DNA of 64,000 bases, taken from positions 1,621,501-1,685,500 of the forward strand of contig BSQZ01000102.1 of assembly GCA_033239005.1 (NCBI GenBank), given 5' to 3'. The DNA is from Lamellibrachia satsuma (Eukaryota > Annelida > Polychaeta > Sabellida > Siboglinidae). The notes below the pieces were generated by a model. It saw only the letters and a list, made by a program, of their open reading frames with translations. It did no database searches and had not been told where the DNA came from. Shown piece by piece: positions 20,856 to 31,477 of this stretch. Numbering within the stretch: position 1 is the first letter of the stretch; the number at the start of each line of letters is the position of its first letter. Made by a program: the position numbers and the translations under genes.

Positions 20856-21692
20856 CAGAGTTGTTTGATTTAAATCAATTGATTTAAATTACTCCAAAAA
20901 AAATATTTATGATTTTTTTATTTACAATTTTTTTAATCGGTGATTTATATGAATTTAACATAAATAATTGTTTACAAGCATCGAGATCAGTTTTGTGTAT
21001 GTTTGAGCTTTTCCCTTTCTGAATGCAGTAAAGCCACACAAACTTGTCTTCCAGAGGAAATATCTTTTCAACTCAGAAGCCCTGAGTTAAAGTCCACTCA
21101 GAACTTGTGCTAGTTGTTACCAGTTCAGTAGGTTGACTCAAGTGAGACAGTCTGGGCTACAGACTAATAACTGTACCAGTTTGCAGTCTGGCTAGAGACC
21201 CTTAGAGTAGGTAGAGCACTGGACAGGTGCTAATCCACCCTCTCAGCAAACAATAATTATCAGGGCTACAGCCACAGACACACAGCATGCTGTCCTTTCC
21301 AAGACAGATTATGCAACTACAAGGAGTGAGGCTTTGTGGACATCTTCTAATGGGTGGATTCATCCCAATGAGTGCCACGAACAATTTAAAATTGGATCTG
21401 GCGCTATATCAAATAAAATATATTATTATTATACATGTATTTTAAAACGACAGTTTTGTTGCTGTTGTAAATCAAACTATGTTATAATTATATAACTTTA
21501 TATAAGCAAAAATCATGTACCCTCTGTTAAGACAAGTACCCAAATTGATTTGAATAGAACATGTTTGAAAGAGTTTATAAATATAAACATCTATATAAAT
21601 AATGTCTATATGCCAGATAAAAAAAATTAATCTCATTTAAATAAAAAAAATCAGATTTTTTATTTAAAAAATCTTAATTTTTTTCAACCCTG
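20856..21692. mobile_element. 837-bp hAT-like MITE inserted in gypsy-2
   Basis: The left end is CAGAGTTGTTTGATTTAAAT and the right end, read inward, is CAGGGTTGAAAAAAATTAAG. These are AT-rich, imperfect inverted termini. The flanks tgactgac (20848-20855) and tggctgac (21693-21700) are an 8-bp duplication with 7 of 8 matches. The gypsy RNase H/linker sequence continues on the far side. No transposase ORF is present, so the element is non-autonomous. A SINE sits within it. Confidence 0.8.
21170..21437 (+). mobile_element. SINE with (TTA)n tail nested in the MITE
   Basis: The 5' part contains gtaggtagagcactggacag, which resembles a tRNA A-box region. The body runs to tggatctggcgctatatcaa, and the 3' end is aataaaatatattattatta. 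The gcgctatata(aat) terminus with an ATT-type tail is common to tRNA-derived SINEs that borrow a LINE 3' end in aquatic animals. The exact 5' end and target duplication were not fixed. Confidence 0.6.
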
Positions 21693-21700
21693 TGGCTGAC

Positions 21701-22290
21701 ACTCAGGATCGCAGCAACCACAGGTGACCGATGAGAGTCCCTCAAGAAACAAAGAGGAAGAGATGGTGAATGCAGTGGGACACAGCCTAATGGGGAACTG
21801 TGGCTAAAGGAGCTGGTGAGACAAACCGCAGCGGTGAGAGCCTACAGACCCTGAAGTGAGTGATTCTGGCTGGTTGGCCAGATGACAGAAGCACGGTGCC
21901 AGACAAAACCATGCCACACTATCATTTCCGAACTAGCAGTATATGAAGGAACTATCTACAGAGGTGAGCAAGCAGTCATTCCCACATCCATGAGGCCAGC
22001 CCATCAGGCAAGAGATCCAGTTCACACTTGGGAGTACATTCATGCCTACGCTGAGCCAGGGATTGTGTATACTGACTGGGAATTAACTCGGAACTAGAGG
22101 TCTATATATCCAGATGTGAAATATGTCGAGTTGTACGTAGAGTTCATGAAGTTTGCAGACAAGTGGAACTTTGAACATAGAACATCCAGTCACCTTTTCT
22201 GCACCAGGGAATCGTCTGTGATGTTCATTGACGACACGCAGCTGGTTTTGCTCAACATATTTGGTGTGGAGGCAATTGTACTGTAGTTGT
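21701..22290 (+). pseudogene. gypsy-2 linker and integrase remnant
   Basis: The sequence after the MITE reads a GWPDD-like spacer. An open frame then encodes ELAVYEGTIYRGEQAVIPTS, the segment before the integrase zinc finger in K02A2.6-like elements, followed by HTWEYIHAYAEPGIVY. A later piece (22135-22200, KFADKWNFEHRTSS) corresponds to the distal core. The catalytic D-D region between is deleted. Past about 22290 nothing of the element is recognised. Confidence 0.7.
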
Positions 22291-23029
22291 CAACTAACCC
22301 CATACACCAACTGTCTTCTTTGATTGTCATCATATTGACAAACAACAATGCATATAATAGTTTTGTTCAAAGACCTAGGGATATTGGCTAAGATGTGAGG
22401 TTTCGTGAGAAAAACAACTGTTAAAACTTCACGGCAATCCAAAGTGACCACTCAGGCACTCACACATGTGGTTCTGATTAAATGACTGTGAAAAAAAAAA
22501 GAGAGAACACCAGATATCTCATTGCTGATTTTTGTCTGTGACAATGTGAATGATATAAAACTTGAAAACACCATTTTTTGGGGCCTTCAAAAACGTTACA
22601 CGCGAAGGGACCCAGGTGTTGTAAGCTTGAAGGGACCCAGGTGTTGTAAGCTTGAAGGGACCCAGGTGTTGTAAGCTTGAAGGGATCCATGTGTTGTAAG
22701 CTTGCAATAAAACAAATTAGCTTTGTCTTTCTGCTGCTGCTTGGATCTTGTTGCCAATACATTGCTCTACCAATGTGTGAAGTATGGACAGAATGCCTAT
22801 TAAGTATCCTTGCCAAGAAATATGTTTTTATTAATGTTAATGCAGCCATTTTGGATGAAAATACACTGATACAGGCACATGGTAAAATTGCCACATGGTA
22901 AAATTGCCACACGTTTTTTCTGTTTACTTAACCCTATAGATAACATACAAACAAATTGCTTTTGGCAAGTAATTTGCATGGTTGTTGCCCGCCACGGAGC
23001 ATGTGCCGGGCGCCGACGTCGGTCGTCCG
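22291..23029. other. Spacer with a 25-bp repeat and a CpG-rich patch
   Basis: No gene is seen. Four 25-bp units (gaagggacccaggtgttgta plus agctt) lie at 22604-22703. A CpG-rich patch (gcccgccacggagcatgtgc and following, 22988-23030) abuts the first recognisable LINE A sequence. Confidence 0.5.
22604..22703. repeat. 25-bp tandem repeat, 4 copies
   Basis: Units start at 22604, 22629, 22654 and 22679. The last has two substitutions (gggatccatg). Confidence 0.9.
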
Positions 23030-23195
23030 ACTTAACAATGAATAACTTATAAATATGATTAAAACAACATCACAGTTAAATTACTCACATTATAACTGTA
23101 GAAAATTTCAACCACCCTGACATAAATTTTTTTAATTGGACAACTAAATCTAACAATCCTAACAACCTAAATTTTTAATTTGTAGAATGTATAAG

Positions 23196-24514
23196 CAGGG
23201 GTGAGATTTAGCGGTCGCCAATGGCGCCCAAAAATGGCTTCGGGCGACTTCTATTTTTTACTACAGTAGCCCGCATGGCGACTCGAAATATTTTCAGAGC
23301 TGCAATATTTTAGACCCAGCTAAAATAAATGGAATGTTAATAAACATCTCGGAAGTGTTATGTTAGCCATAAATCGTGTTTGTGACACGTTTGACATTGC
23401 AAGAAATGTTGCCAAACCGTAGCCGAAGCGATCCCAATAGGGAGAATTCATTGTATTTTTAATCAACCACATCGACGCTCAATATGTAACTGAATGGTCA
23501 TTATACATTGAAATAATAACCGGTCATGTTAATAGTATTGGTGCCGCGCGGCGCCACTTTTATATATATATACTAGCAAAAATGCCCGTCCCCGGGATAA
23601 CGTGGTAGTTTATACATGACAGTCATAGTAATGTTTACCAAATGCCTCAGGCCAATATGCCATCAATACGCTCGAACGTATTACCAGAAACAACCGCGTC
23701 ACACACATGATGCAATACCCACTGCATGTTCAAAATGTAGAAAGTCACGTGAATTTAGACCCACGGGCATGGCCATGGATACTTGTGTTGGTTGTAGAAT
23801 AGTAGAATATTTGCTTTCTATTGTCTTTTATTGTGTATTGGCCCGAGGTTGCGTGGGTGCGTGCTTTCTACTATAATAATATAAACCGCCCATATGGCGT
23901 TATAAAGTACTCTCAAACGGTTTATGTACCGAAGTATTCGCCGCGGCGAGCGTGGTTTCTGGAATTGTTGGAAGTTAACGTTTTACGCAGCGAACATTTG
24001 ATTTACCATAAAAACCACTAAGAACCCTTGATATATCTTGATTATAGTTAGATATAATTATCTCCATGGTGCGCGGAGCGCTTCTAGTAAATTAATCGGG
24101 AACCTGGTTAAAGTTTCTCTAGACTAGGGTCAAATCAGGTCCTGTAAAAAATCAGCAAAACCGTTCAGTTCACAGGACCTGATGTCCTGTGACGCTTGGA
24201 GACTTTTTCACGTAGACTGTTAGTGTACCATGTTATGAAAGAAAAACAACCTGTGTATAATTGTATTTTATTCAGTATTATGTATCACATTGTATTGATA
24301 CTGCCTTGAAAATCAATGTTTCAAAACAGTTTGTTTTTGATGTTTTTTATTTGTTGTTGATGTCATTCATACATTCTATCTTCAAAGTATTTACTTTCTA
24401 TCATCAAAGTATCGATTAGCAAGTGGGCTACCTAAGAAGCTGTCGGGCTACTTCACTTTGCAAGGTTGGTAGCCCGACTGGCTACCTTCCATGACTTGCT
24501 AAATCTCACCCCTG
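23196..24514. mobile_element. 1.3-kb TIR transposon with 6-bp target duplication, inside LINE A
   Basis: Perfect 17-bp termini CAGGGGTGAGATTTAGC (23196-23212) and GCTAAATCTCACCCCTG (24498-24514) are flanked by tataag on both sides (23190-23195 and 24515-24520). Subterminal blocks also mirror each other loosely (tagcccgcatggcgactcg against tagcccgactggctacc). A 6-bp duplication excludes TA- and 8-bp-target families unless two bases have mutated. Superfamily is left open. No transposase is visible; the middle is occupied by another insert. Confidence 0.8.
23572..24088 (+). mobile_element. Helitron/Helentron-like insert (tentative)
   Basis: The segment starts at a (TA)n tract with ctagcaaaaatgcccg. 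It ends with a GC hairpin (gcgc-gga-gcgc, 24071-24081) followed after two bases by CTAG and then T, the terminal layout of Helitron-class elements. It contains an ORF with a C-X2-C...C-X2-C pattern (23616-23876: CSKCRKSREF...DTCVGC) and, in another frame, NRPYGVIKYSQTVYVPKYSP (about 23880-24020). Neither is recognised. No Rep or helicase motifs exist, so it would be non-autonomous. Confidence 0.35.
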
Positions 24515-24520
24515 TATAAG

Positions 24521-25680
24521 TATATTAACTTTTGAAATTCTGTGTACAATCAAACTAAATAATTACACTAAAAGAAGAAAGTATTACAAAAATGCAGATT
24601 TTGATAGAATGAGGATTCAGTTTTCAAAAATAGATTGGAAAACCAAATTTAAGGATTCAGACGCTAATGTAAATAGACAATGGGAAATCCTAGACAGAAT
24701 TAAAACTATTGAAAGAAAATACATACCACAAAAAGAAATCTCTAACTACAGGAAGGGAAACTTTCCCCTGAATGCCAAAACTAGAAAGCTGATTAGACAT
24801 AAAATAGATTACAGACAAGATATTATGGAAACAAGAGACGGGAAGAAATATTTAGAGTACTGCAAAATTAGAAACAAAATCAGAGCCTTAACACGAAAAC
24901 TTTAAAAGAAGTTTGAAAGAAATATAGCTAATCAATCAAAAAAGAAACCAAAAGCCTTCTGGCAATATTATAAATACAAAACTACAATCAAACCAGGAAT
25001 AGGTAAATTAAATATAGATCCAACCAATCCCAAATACAACACTACAATAGATGATGGGGAAAACGCAAATATTCTTGCAACCTACCTAGCTGAAGAAACA
25101 GAGGAAATACCAACTATACCAAGATTGAGACTAGTACAATGATGGAAGAGTTAACAGTAACTGACAGCAAAATATTATTGGCATTGAAAAGCCTAAATAT
25201 AAACATATCCCCTGGTCCAGATGAGAAAGGAGCCAGGCTATTGGTGGAACTTTCAAAATCAATCTCTCACCCATTACGTACAATATTTGAAACATCGATA
25301 AAAACAGCTAGTATCCCGAAACTATTGAAAAGGGAAAATTTCAGCTATTCATAAAAAAGGAAACAAGTCATTAGCAAGCAACCACCACCCAGTAAGCATT
25401 ACAAGTAGTCTATGTAAACGCATGGAAAGGATCATTAGAAACCATATTATTGAATGTATGAAGGAAAATTGCCTATTTAGCCAAAAACAATATGGTTTTA
25501 TATCAGGGCGCCCAATAGTCCTCCAACTTATAAAAGTTTTAGATAACTGGACCTTGGGACTCGACGACAATGGAAATTACACAGATATCATATGTATGGA
25601 TTTCCAAAAAGCTTTTGACACGGTACCACATAAGAGGTTAATAAATAAATTGGAAACTACAACATTAGAAATGCAATAAT
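24521..25680 (+). pseudogene. LINE A linker and RT first half
   Basis: The open frames 24609-24905, 25139-25354 and 25422-25679 read consecutively through the linker (RQWEILDRIKTIERKYIPQK), the RT start (KSLNINISPGPDEKGARLL), the fingers (KRMERIIRNHIIECMKENCL) and the palm with the first catalytic Asp in ICMDFQKAFDTVPH. RT copies its own RNA by target-primed reverse transcription. A frameshift near 25345 and a premature stop near 24903 break the ORF. Confidence 0.82.
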
Positions 25681-26049
25681 AATTTGGATCGAAGCATTTC
25701 TCGCAGATAGAAAACAAAAGGTGGCTGTAAATGGTAAAGAATCGAAATGGCACAATGTAACTTCTGGGATACGCCAGGTTTCTGTTACTTTTTGTACTAT
25801 AGTAACTATACATAAACGACCTACCAGAACTAACCAAGTCTGATACATTTCTATTTGCAGATGACATCAAGATATTTAGAACTATTACTGATAAAAAACG
25901 ACCAGGGCATTTTACAACCTGACCTAAATACCTTAGAGCAGTGGAGCAACAAATGGTTACTAAAATTTCATCCAAGCAAATGTAAACACATGACTATTGG
26001 AAATAATAACATTGGAGAAATCAAATATTCTATGACACTTAACAACTCC

Positions 26050-26080
<31 letters not shown>

Positions 26081-26780
26081 CTCGACACAATTCAAAAACA
26101 AAATGACTTAGGGGTTATTATAGACACAAAGCTATCCTTTGATGACTACATTAACCAAGCAGTAAACAAAGCAACAAAGATGACAAAAATAATGCGTAGA
26201 ACTTTCCAATTTCTTTACAAAGATGTGTTCTTGCCATTATATAAAACAATGGTAAGATCGCATCTTGACTATGCCATAGCAGTATGGTATCCTTACAAAA
26301 AAACATTGTAATAGAAAACGTCCAAAGAAGATCAACAAAAGAATTGCCATGGATGAGAAACTTAACTTAACTATAGAAAGATTAAAATTACTAAAACTTC
26401 ACTAATTATCATATAGACGTCTACGAGGCGATACGATTGAAGTTTTAAAAATTATACAGAATCTATATGATATTGAATCTTCACCTACTCTTAAAATGGG
26501 AGGATGCATCCTTCGGGACAGGAAATAAAGGTCATACTCTAAAATTATTTACTCAGAGCAAAAACAAAAATAAGAAAAAATGCTTTTCCCATCAGAGTGA
26601 CTGAACCTTGGAATTCCCTCCCGGAAACAGTCATTCAAGCAAAATCTTTAAATATTTTTTTAAAAACCGCCCGGACAAATTCTGGTCCAATCAGGAAATT
26701 CTGTATAATTTGGAAACACCATTAAAAATAAGAACCAGAATTTTAAAACAATAAAAAACGATGAATAAGATCTGATCATT
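25681..26780 (+). pseudogene. LINE A RT second half and C-terminal region
   Basis: LYINDLPELTKSDTFLFADD gives the catalytic FADD motif. NTLEQWSNKWLLKFHPSKCK and MTIGNNNIGEIKYSMTLNNS follow, then the (AT)n tract at 26051-26076, then the terminal region in several frames (LPLYKTMVRSHLDYAIAVWY). The dinucleotide expansion replaces bases that read tttatccgctcaac in the sister copy at 43420. Confidence 0.8.
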
Positions 26781-26835
26781 GAGGAGTCACAAGACTCCTG
26801 TGATCAGAACCATCTTAAGGTATCTTAAGGTAAGG

Positions 26836-27394
26836 TATGGGACCCTGTTTGGGGAATATGGTACACCAGACTGAACTATTAAACACAAACATGCCACAAA
26901 TGACATGGCATAAAGGAGCAAGTGACAATGGAATTGTATTTTACCATGGCAAAAGGGAGAAAGTGTGCGGCCAATAGCAATAAGTGTTATTAAAACAGAT
27001 GAGATGAGATGTGTGAGTATGTGATTCATCCATGTGACAAATCAAAAAGTATGTTTGCAAATAATTACAAAAGCCTACAATACTTATCAACTACAACGCG
27101 TTCAAGTATACAACTTGGGAAAACATACCTTTGTAGATTCGAGTGACAATAAGCAGGACATCATGTTTGAGGTGAGCGATAGCTCTCGCAAATAAATAAT
27201 GGGAATATAGTCATCAGCTAAAATAGTTATTATTCGCTCTTATATATAAGAGCTAACTTTTGTAGCCACACACTCCTATTAGTATATAGTAGGCCAGCAC
27301 GTAGTGGTCTAAACAGCTACAAATGTGTGACGTATATTTAGTAAACTGGCGTGTAGCGGTTTAAATAGCTACGACTGCACCTCCTATATAGCGG
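26836..27394. other. Spacer between LINE A and LINE B
   Basis: No gene is recognised. 27245-27385 carries short degenerate repeats around gtagcggtttaaatagctac and tagtggtctaaacagctaca words. An 80-codon minus ORF (26787-27029) has no domain. Confidence 0.4.
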
Positions 27395-27640
27395 ACTACC
27401 GTGATTAGAAATGACAGAGATGGAAGAAAGGATGGAGGCTGTCATATATATATATATATATCTCACACACACACACACGCACACACACACAACTTTATCC
27501 AATGTGAGGAACTTACATCAACATATAACACAGAAACAATATGGTGTAATGTTATTACGAATTCAGGGTCCCTACTACAGCTGTACTACGGATTTGTTAC
27601 CACCGCACGTCTGCAGATCTAGAAAGTGAACTAGCACTCC

Positions 27641-28204
27641 ATGAACTACTACGTACAGCTGGGTACAACATGCGACAATGTAGTAATAGTAGATGATTTT
27701 AACCATAGAACTACTGACTGGACCCGGCTGCAAGCAGAAGCTGAGGGAAGACGATTCATGGACCTCACACAAGACCTTTTCCTAACACATGTCCACAATG
27801 CTACCAGGGGTGAGAATATACTAGACCTTGTTTTTTTCTCCGAACCAAATATAGTCGACAATATTAGAATAAGAGAACCATTCAGTGACAACATTGTGAT
27901 ATGCGACATTGTAGTATCTATACAGACTAAAGAATGGAGAGAGACTTACTATGACTTTAAGAAAGCAACATTCTTAGAGAAGTATGACTGGAAACGAGCT
28001 TTTCAGGATACAGAAGTAAGCGCAAAATTTGACATCTTCAAATCTGTATATCACTCCGCAGTGCAACAATTTGTTCCTCTGGCAACAAGGAAGAGGAAAC
28101 CCAGATGGATAACAAAAAGAGCAGAATTAGCAAGGAGAAAAAAGTACATGTGGCAGAGATATAGAGAGACTGGAGAGTACCAACTGTATGAGGCAACTGA
28201 ATAA
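27641..28204 (+). pseudogene. LINE B endonuclease C-terminal half and linker
   Basis: This is the longest intact frame of LINE B. The APE-type endonuclease core motif VDDFNHRTTDW (family GDFNH with Gly lost) is followed by NILDLVFFSEPNIVDNIRI and then SDNIVICDIV where the family has SDH; here the catalytic His is missing. The basic linker ends ARRKKYMWQRYRETGEYQLY. The endonuclease nicks target DNA for priming. Loss of the SDH His and the TAA at 28202 indicate an inactive copy. Confidence 0.8.
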
Positions 28205-29757
28205 AACCCGTAATGAGGTACAAAAGGCAAAAAGGAATTTTGAGAAAAAGCTAGCAGGCAATAAAAAGAAAGATCCAAAGTTACTCTTCGCGTACACTAG
28301 ATCTAAAACTAAGACAAAAGACAGCGTCGGCCCATTTGTTGATAACAAAGGTAAAGTGGTCACGGACACATTTCAGACAGCAAATATACTAAATGACTTC
28401 TTCACCTCAGTGACTTCTTCACCTACTGATGAAGATGTTGATGGCTTGCCTGAACCGGCTAAGGTATTTAAAAGACCACGGAGAAGGCATTACAACAGGT
28501 AATTACATCACTCCTGATGTGGTATTGAAGAAGCTGACGCGCCTAAAACCATATAAAGCCCCTGGAATGGACAATTTGAATTCGACAATACTCAGAGGTA
28601 TTGCATCCCCACTGAGTGAGATTTTCACAGAGGGAAATTACCGTAAGATTGGAAGTGTGCCAATGTGAACCCATTATATAAGGGTAGTAAATCCCAACAT
28701 GGAAATTATAGACCAGTAAATTTAACATCACAGATATAAAAAATGATGGAATCAATCATCAGAGATGCGGTTGTAGAACACTTACAGATTCATAGCGTAA
28801 TTAAAACATTGCAGCCATCAAAGCCTCTGACAGGGTACCACACCGCCAGTTGGTAATGAGGCTAAATGCACATGGAATTGGAGGAGACGTAAATAGGTGG
28901 ATAATGGAATGGTTATTAGGTAGGGTACATCGTGTCATTATAAATGGAACAAGTTCGGGTGGTGTACCTGTTAAGAGGTGTCCGCCAAGGGTCAGTCTTG
29001 GGACCAATTCTATTTGTAATTTATATCAATGACATAGATGAGGGAGTGTGTAATAATCTTCTCAAATTTGCTGATGACACAAAATTGTTCAGTCAGATAG
29101 CATCAAGCAAGACCTTAATACTATGCATAGGTGGAGTGTAGAACGGCTAATGCTATTTAATGCAGTGAAATGCAAGTGTGTGCACTATGGCCATAATAAC
29201 AGGCATTATGACTATTTTATAGGCGAAGACCACATTCAAACTTCACGTGAAGAAAAAGACGTGTGATTATAACAGACAAACTTTAAATAACCGAGCAGTG
29301 TGCTAAAGCATCCAAGAAGGCGAATGCTATGCTAGGTATCATTAACAGAGCCATCAAATACAAGATCAAAGAGGTAGAGCTACAATTATACAAGTCCCTA
29401 GTTAGATCGTATCTGGACAACTGCATTCAGGCATGGCATCCATTCAAACAAAGACATAAACTTGCTGGAGTATACAACGAAGGGCAACCAGGATGATACC
29501 GGACTTGAGGCATCTGGACTACTCTAACTCTCTAATAGGCTGCAAGTTTTAAACGTCAGTCACTACTCTTGAGACTAGGCGATTGAGAGCCGACCTACTA
29601 GAGGTGTTCAAAATATTCAACGGATTAGAAAGTATTCTGCCTACTGACTTCTTTGACACGGATAAGGCACGGTATGCAACACGAGGGCATCCATTTAAAA
29701 TCACGAAAATGCACTCTAGACTATATGTAAGAAAGTATTCATTTACTCAAAGAATAG
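28205..29757 (+). pseudogene. LINE B RT region
   Basis: The frames 28188-28502 (linker, KRNFEKKLAGNKKKDPKLLF), 28429-28668 (LTRLKPYKAPGMDNLNSTIL), 28850-29032 and 28944-29141 join into one RT. The last two overlap across a one-base frameshift in the [11 protein letters not shown] motif. FADDTKLF is the catalytic loop. The fingers-to-palm connection around 28740-28840 has a deletion that removes the first catalytic Asp. The C-terminal IQAWHPFKQRHK region at 29430 is typical of jockey/CR1-like elements. Confidence 0.8.
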
Positions 29758-29759
29758 TA

Positions 29760-31041
29760 TAGTTACCGGTGCAGTTTTCTACCCACGCCAGTTTTCGATC
29801 CATTGAAATCTCGCTTGATATCGCGTTAGAGATGTCACAGTGTCTGTTTACGACAATAACCATACAGAGTCTTGTCTGCGCAAAATATATTTTTATATAT
29901 AATATGACATGGAACACGTTTATGATATACATACCTTGATAAAAAACCGACTTTGCATGCTTACCAGACATTATTATTGAGCGTCTGCTGATGCATGTCT
30001 CGTTCTTGGCCACGTGACAATAATAGTCCTTTTTGTGGTAGATGTATGTCAAGCTAGTCTTGTCATAAAAGTAGGAATAATTAAAATGTGTTAAATATAC
30101 GAGAAAAAATGGACTACATTAATGTTATATATTCAATGCAAATATATGTGTATGAGTTTTATAAAGCGCAATGTCGAGCCTGGTTGATAAAAAGGTTGAC
30201 ATAATTGGAACAAAGTGGTAAAATTAAAAACGATTATCTGAACGGCTTGCCATAAATATAAGTCGAATTCCGCCGGTTTCCTCGACTAGCGCGATACGGT
30301 TCCTACCTACCTACCTATCCTCTTCGGGCCCAGTGGCCCATAAGGCCGAAGTGAATCTCCTCCATCTTGTTCTGTCAGCTGCTACACGTCTGGCTTCGTT
30401 CCAGCTATTCCACCCCAGTATACGTCTTTCATTTTCAATAGTTGATCGCCACGTTGTCTTTGGTCGCCCAACCTTTCTTTTACCTTCAGGCGTCCAGGTC
30501 AGTGCAGTCTCACAATTGCTGTTCTTCTCCATTCGTAGGATATGTCCTACCCACTTCCATCTTCTTATCTTGACCTCAGTGCTGATTGTCTTCAATTTTG
30601 TTTTTGCCAGAATATCTCGATTTGATACAACATATGGCCATCGAATTTGTAGGATTCGTCTTAAACACTTGAAAAAAAATGTATCTAACTTTCTGTTGTC
30701 TCCTTCGTTAATTTTCCATGTTTCACTTCCATACAACAACACTGGTTTAACAAGTGTGTTAAAAAGCCTCAATTTCGATCTCAATGTGTATATATTTGAA
30801 CTCCATATCTGCTTTAGTTTCATGAAGGATACCCTCGCTTTACAAATTCTTGTTGATACGGTTCAGACGTTCAATATTCGTAAGTTTTTCACTCAAAATA
30901 ACTGTTTTAATAGTTTGTTTGCATTGAATAAATGAAGTAGCTTTTGCTGATTTGGTATATCGATCTCTTACACAAAATGTTTCTAGAATTTTTTTAAACG
31001 GCATATTCTATTAAGTAGGTCGAAAACTACACCAACCAGTA
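29760..31041. mobile_element. 1.28-kb TA-target DNA transposon inside LINE B
   Basis: The ends TAGTTACCGGTGCAGTTTTC (29760) and, reversed, TACTGGTTGGTGTAGTTTTC (to 31041) form imperfect inverted repeats of about 29 bp. They are flanked by TA at 29758-29759 and 31042-31043. Leaving out the insert and one TA brings the LINE reading frame back into phase (QRIV before, NDWNQLPEE after). TA duplication indicates the Tc1/mariner group or a related family. There is no transposase ORF. A minus-strand LINE fragment lies inside. Confidence 0.75.
30301..30850 (-). mobile_element. LINE C: 5'-truncated non-LTR element, minus strand
   Basis: The 170-codon minus-strand frame 30823-30311 encodes a LINE C-terminal region: FNTLVKPVLLYGSETWKINE, FFFKCLRRILQIRWPYVVSN, KIRRWKWVGHILRME, GKRKVGRPKTTWRSTIENE and a terminal ATGPEEDR. 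This domain follows RT in several clades; the clade is not assigned. Just after the stop the minus strand ends in (TAGG)n (30301-30318), a LINE-type 3' tail. The frame is intact to its stop, so it is one of the younger pieces here. It is nested in the TA transposon. Confidence 0.8.
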
Positions 31042-31240
31042 TAAATGACTGGAACCAACTTCCAGAGGAAGCAGTTATGTCTAAGGATATTAGCAAGTTT
31101 TAGGGTCACATTGACAAATATTTAAAGAATAGGGCGGAGGATTATACGAGTCAGCGCCTGACTCCCCTCCTCGTGACTCGTCGTCTCCTCGACTGCAGCA
31201 ACTGTGTAGAAGAGGAGGATCAAGGTAAATCAAGCCAGGT

Positions 31241-31477
31241 GGTTCAATTTTAATCAAAAACAGACGATCGTGAAAAGGAACTTACTATTGTCCAATACAA
31301 TATGCGGTATGCTGTTGTAAGTCACGGAAAAGAACGGAAACAGCCGACAATACAGGATGTAAAACAAAAGGAGAACTCGGGTGCCGAGAATCGGCGCAGA
31401 TAAACCGACACGATTTTTCGGCACGCCGCCCGAGCCGCTCGGCGGATTTTGTTGAAGTGCCTACCAACGGCTTTTAC
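31241..31477. other. Spacer between LINE B and the Mutator-like element
   Basis: Contains a GC-rich segment (31370-31450, cggcacgccgcccgagccgc) and, on the minus strand, a donor-like GTAAGT after 31291. A minus-strand exon cannot be excluded, but no protein is recognised. Confidence 0.3.

Larger units (their letters stand above)
17010..22290 (+). mobile_element. gypsy-2: decayed gypsy element with nested insertions
   Basis: Gag knuckle, protease, RT, RNase H and integrase remnants follow in order on the plus strand at 17010-17170, 17270-17480, 17500-18756, 20185-20847 and 21701-22240. The two gaps are DNA transposons (18763-20176 and 20856-21692) with matching target duplications. Signature segments include PNGRVYKDPQQLNKALKRE, FSVVDLKSGYWHV-type RT and HCDTSDKGLGAALLQDSQPL RNase H, typical of K02A2.6-like gypsy. 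No LTRs were found at either side, and the integrase core is largely deleted. It is an old dead copy. Confidence 0.85.
23030..26835 (+). mobile_element. LINE A: jockey/CR1-type non-LTR retrotransposon, split and degenerate
   Basis: Endonuclease-domain sequence is visible at 23035-23189 (NYSHYNCRK, then FNHPDINFFNWTTKSNNPNN). It is interrupted by a 1.3-kb transposon. After 24521 the linker and RT domains follow: KRRKYYKNADFDRMRIQFSK; ISPGPDEKGARLL; FISGRPIVLQLIKVLDNWT; CMDFQKAFDTVPHKRL; LFADDIKIF near 25855; and the C-terminal LDYAIAVWYPYKK and NVQRRSTKE. It ends in a repeated taaggtaaggta-type 3' tail at 26815-26835. Stops and frameshifts are frequent. A second, 5'-truncated copy with the same tail is at 43278-44170. 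Confidence 0.85.
27395..31240 (+). mobile_element. LINE B: jockey/CR1-type retrotransposon split by a DNA transposon
   Basis: The endonuclease domain starts near 27400 (RNDRDGRKDGGC, then CEELTSTYNTETIWCNV) and continues in the 187-codon frame 27641-28204. Linker, RT ([17 protein letters not shown] and [11 protein letters not shown] at 29020-29095) and C-terminal parts follow to 29757. The last part (DWNQLPEEAVMSKDISKF, 31047-31100) resumes after a 1,282-bp insertion. It differs in sequence from LINE A but has the same organisation. It is interrupted by stops, frameshifts and a (TA)n(CA)n microsatellite at 27444-27492. Confidence 0.85.

Noticed and set aside
21190..21230. Possible tRNA gene
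   Set aside because: Only an A-box-like stretch is present; no cloverleaf or B-box at the right distance. It belongs to the SINE head.
22478..22912. 144-codon minus-strand ORF
   Set aside because: Its middle is the 25-bp tandem repeat and the rest has no domain or splice context.
30333..30935. 200-codon plus-strand ORF
   Set aside because: Antisense of LINE C, whose minus-strand frame carries clear LINE C-terminal motifs and ends before a LINE tail.
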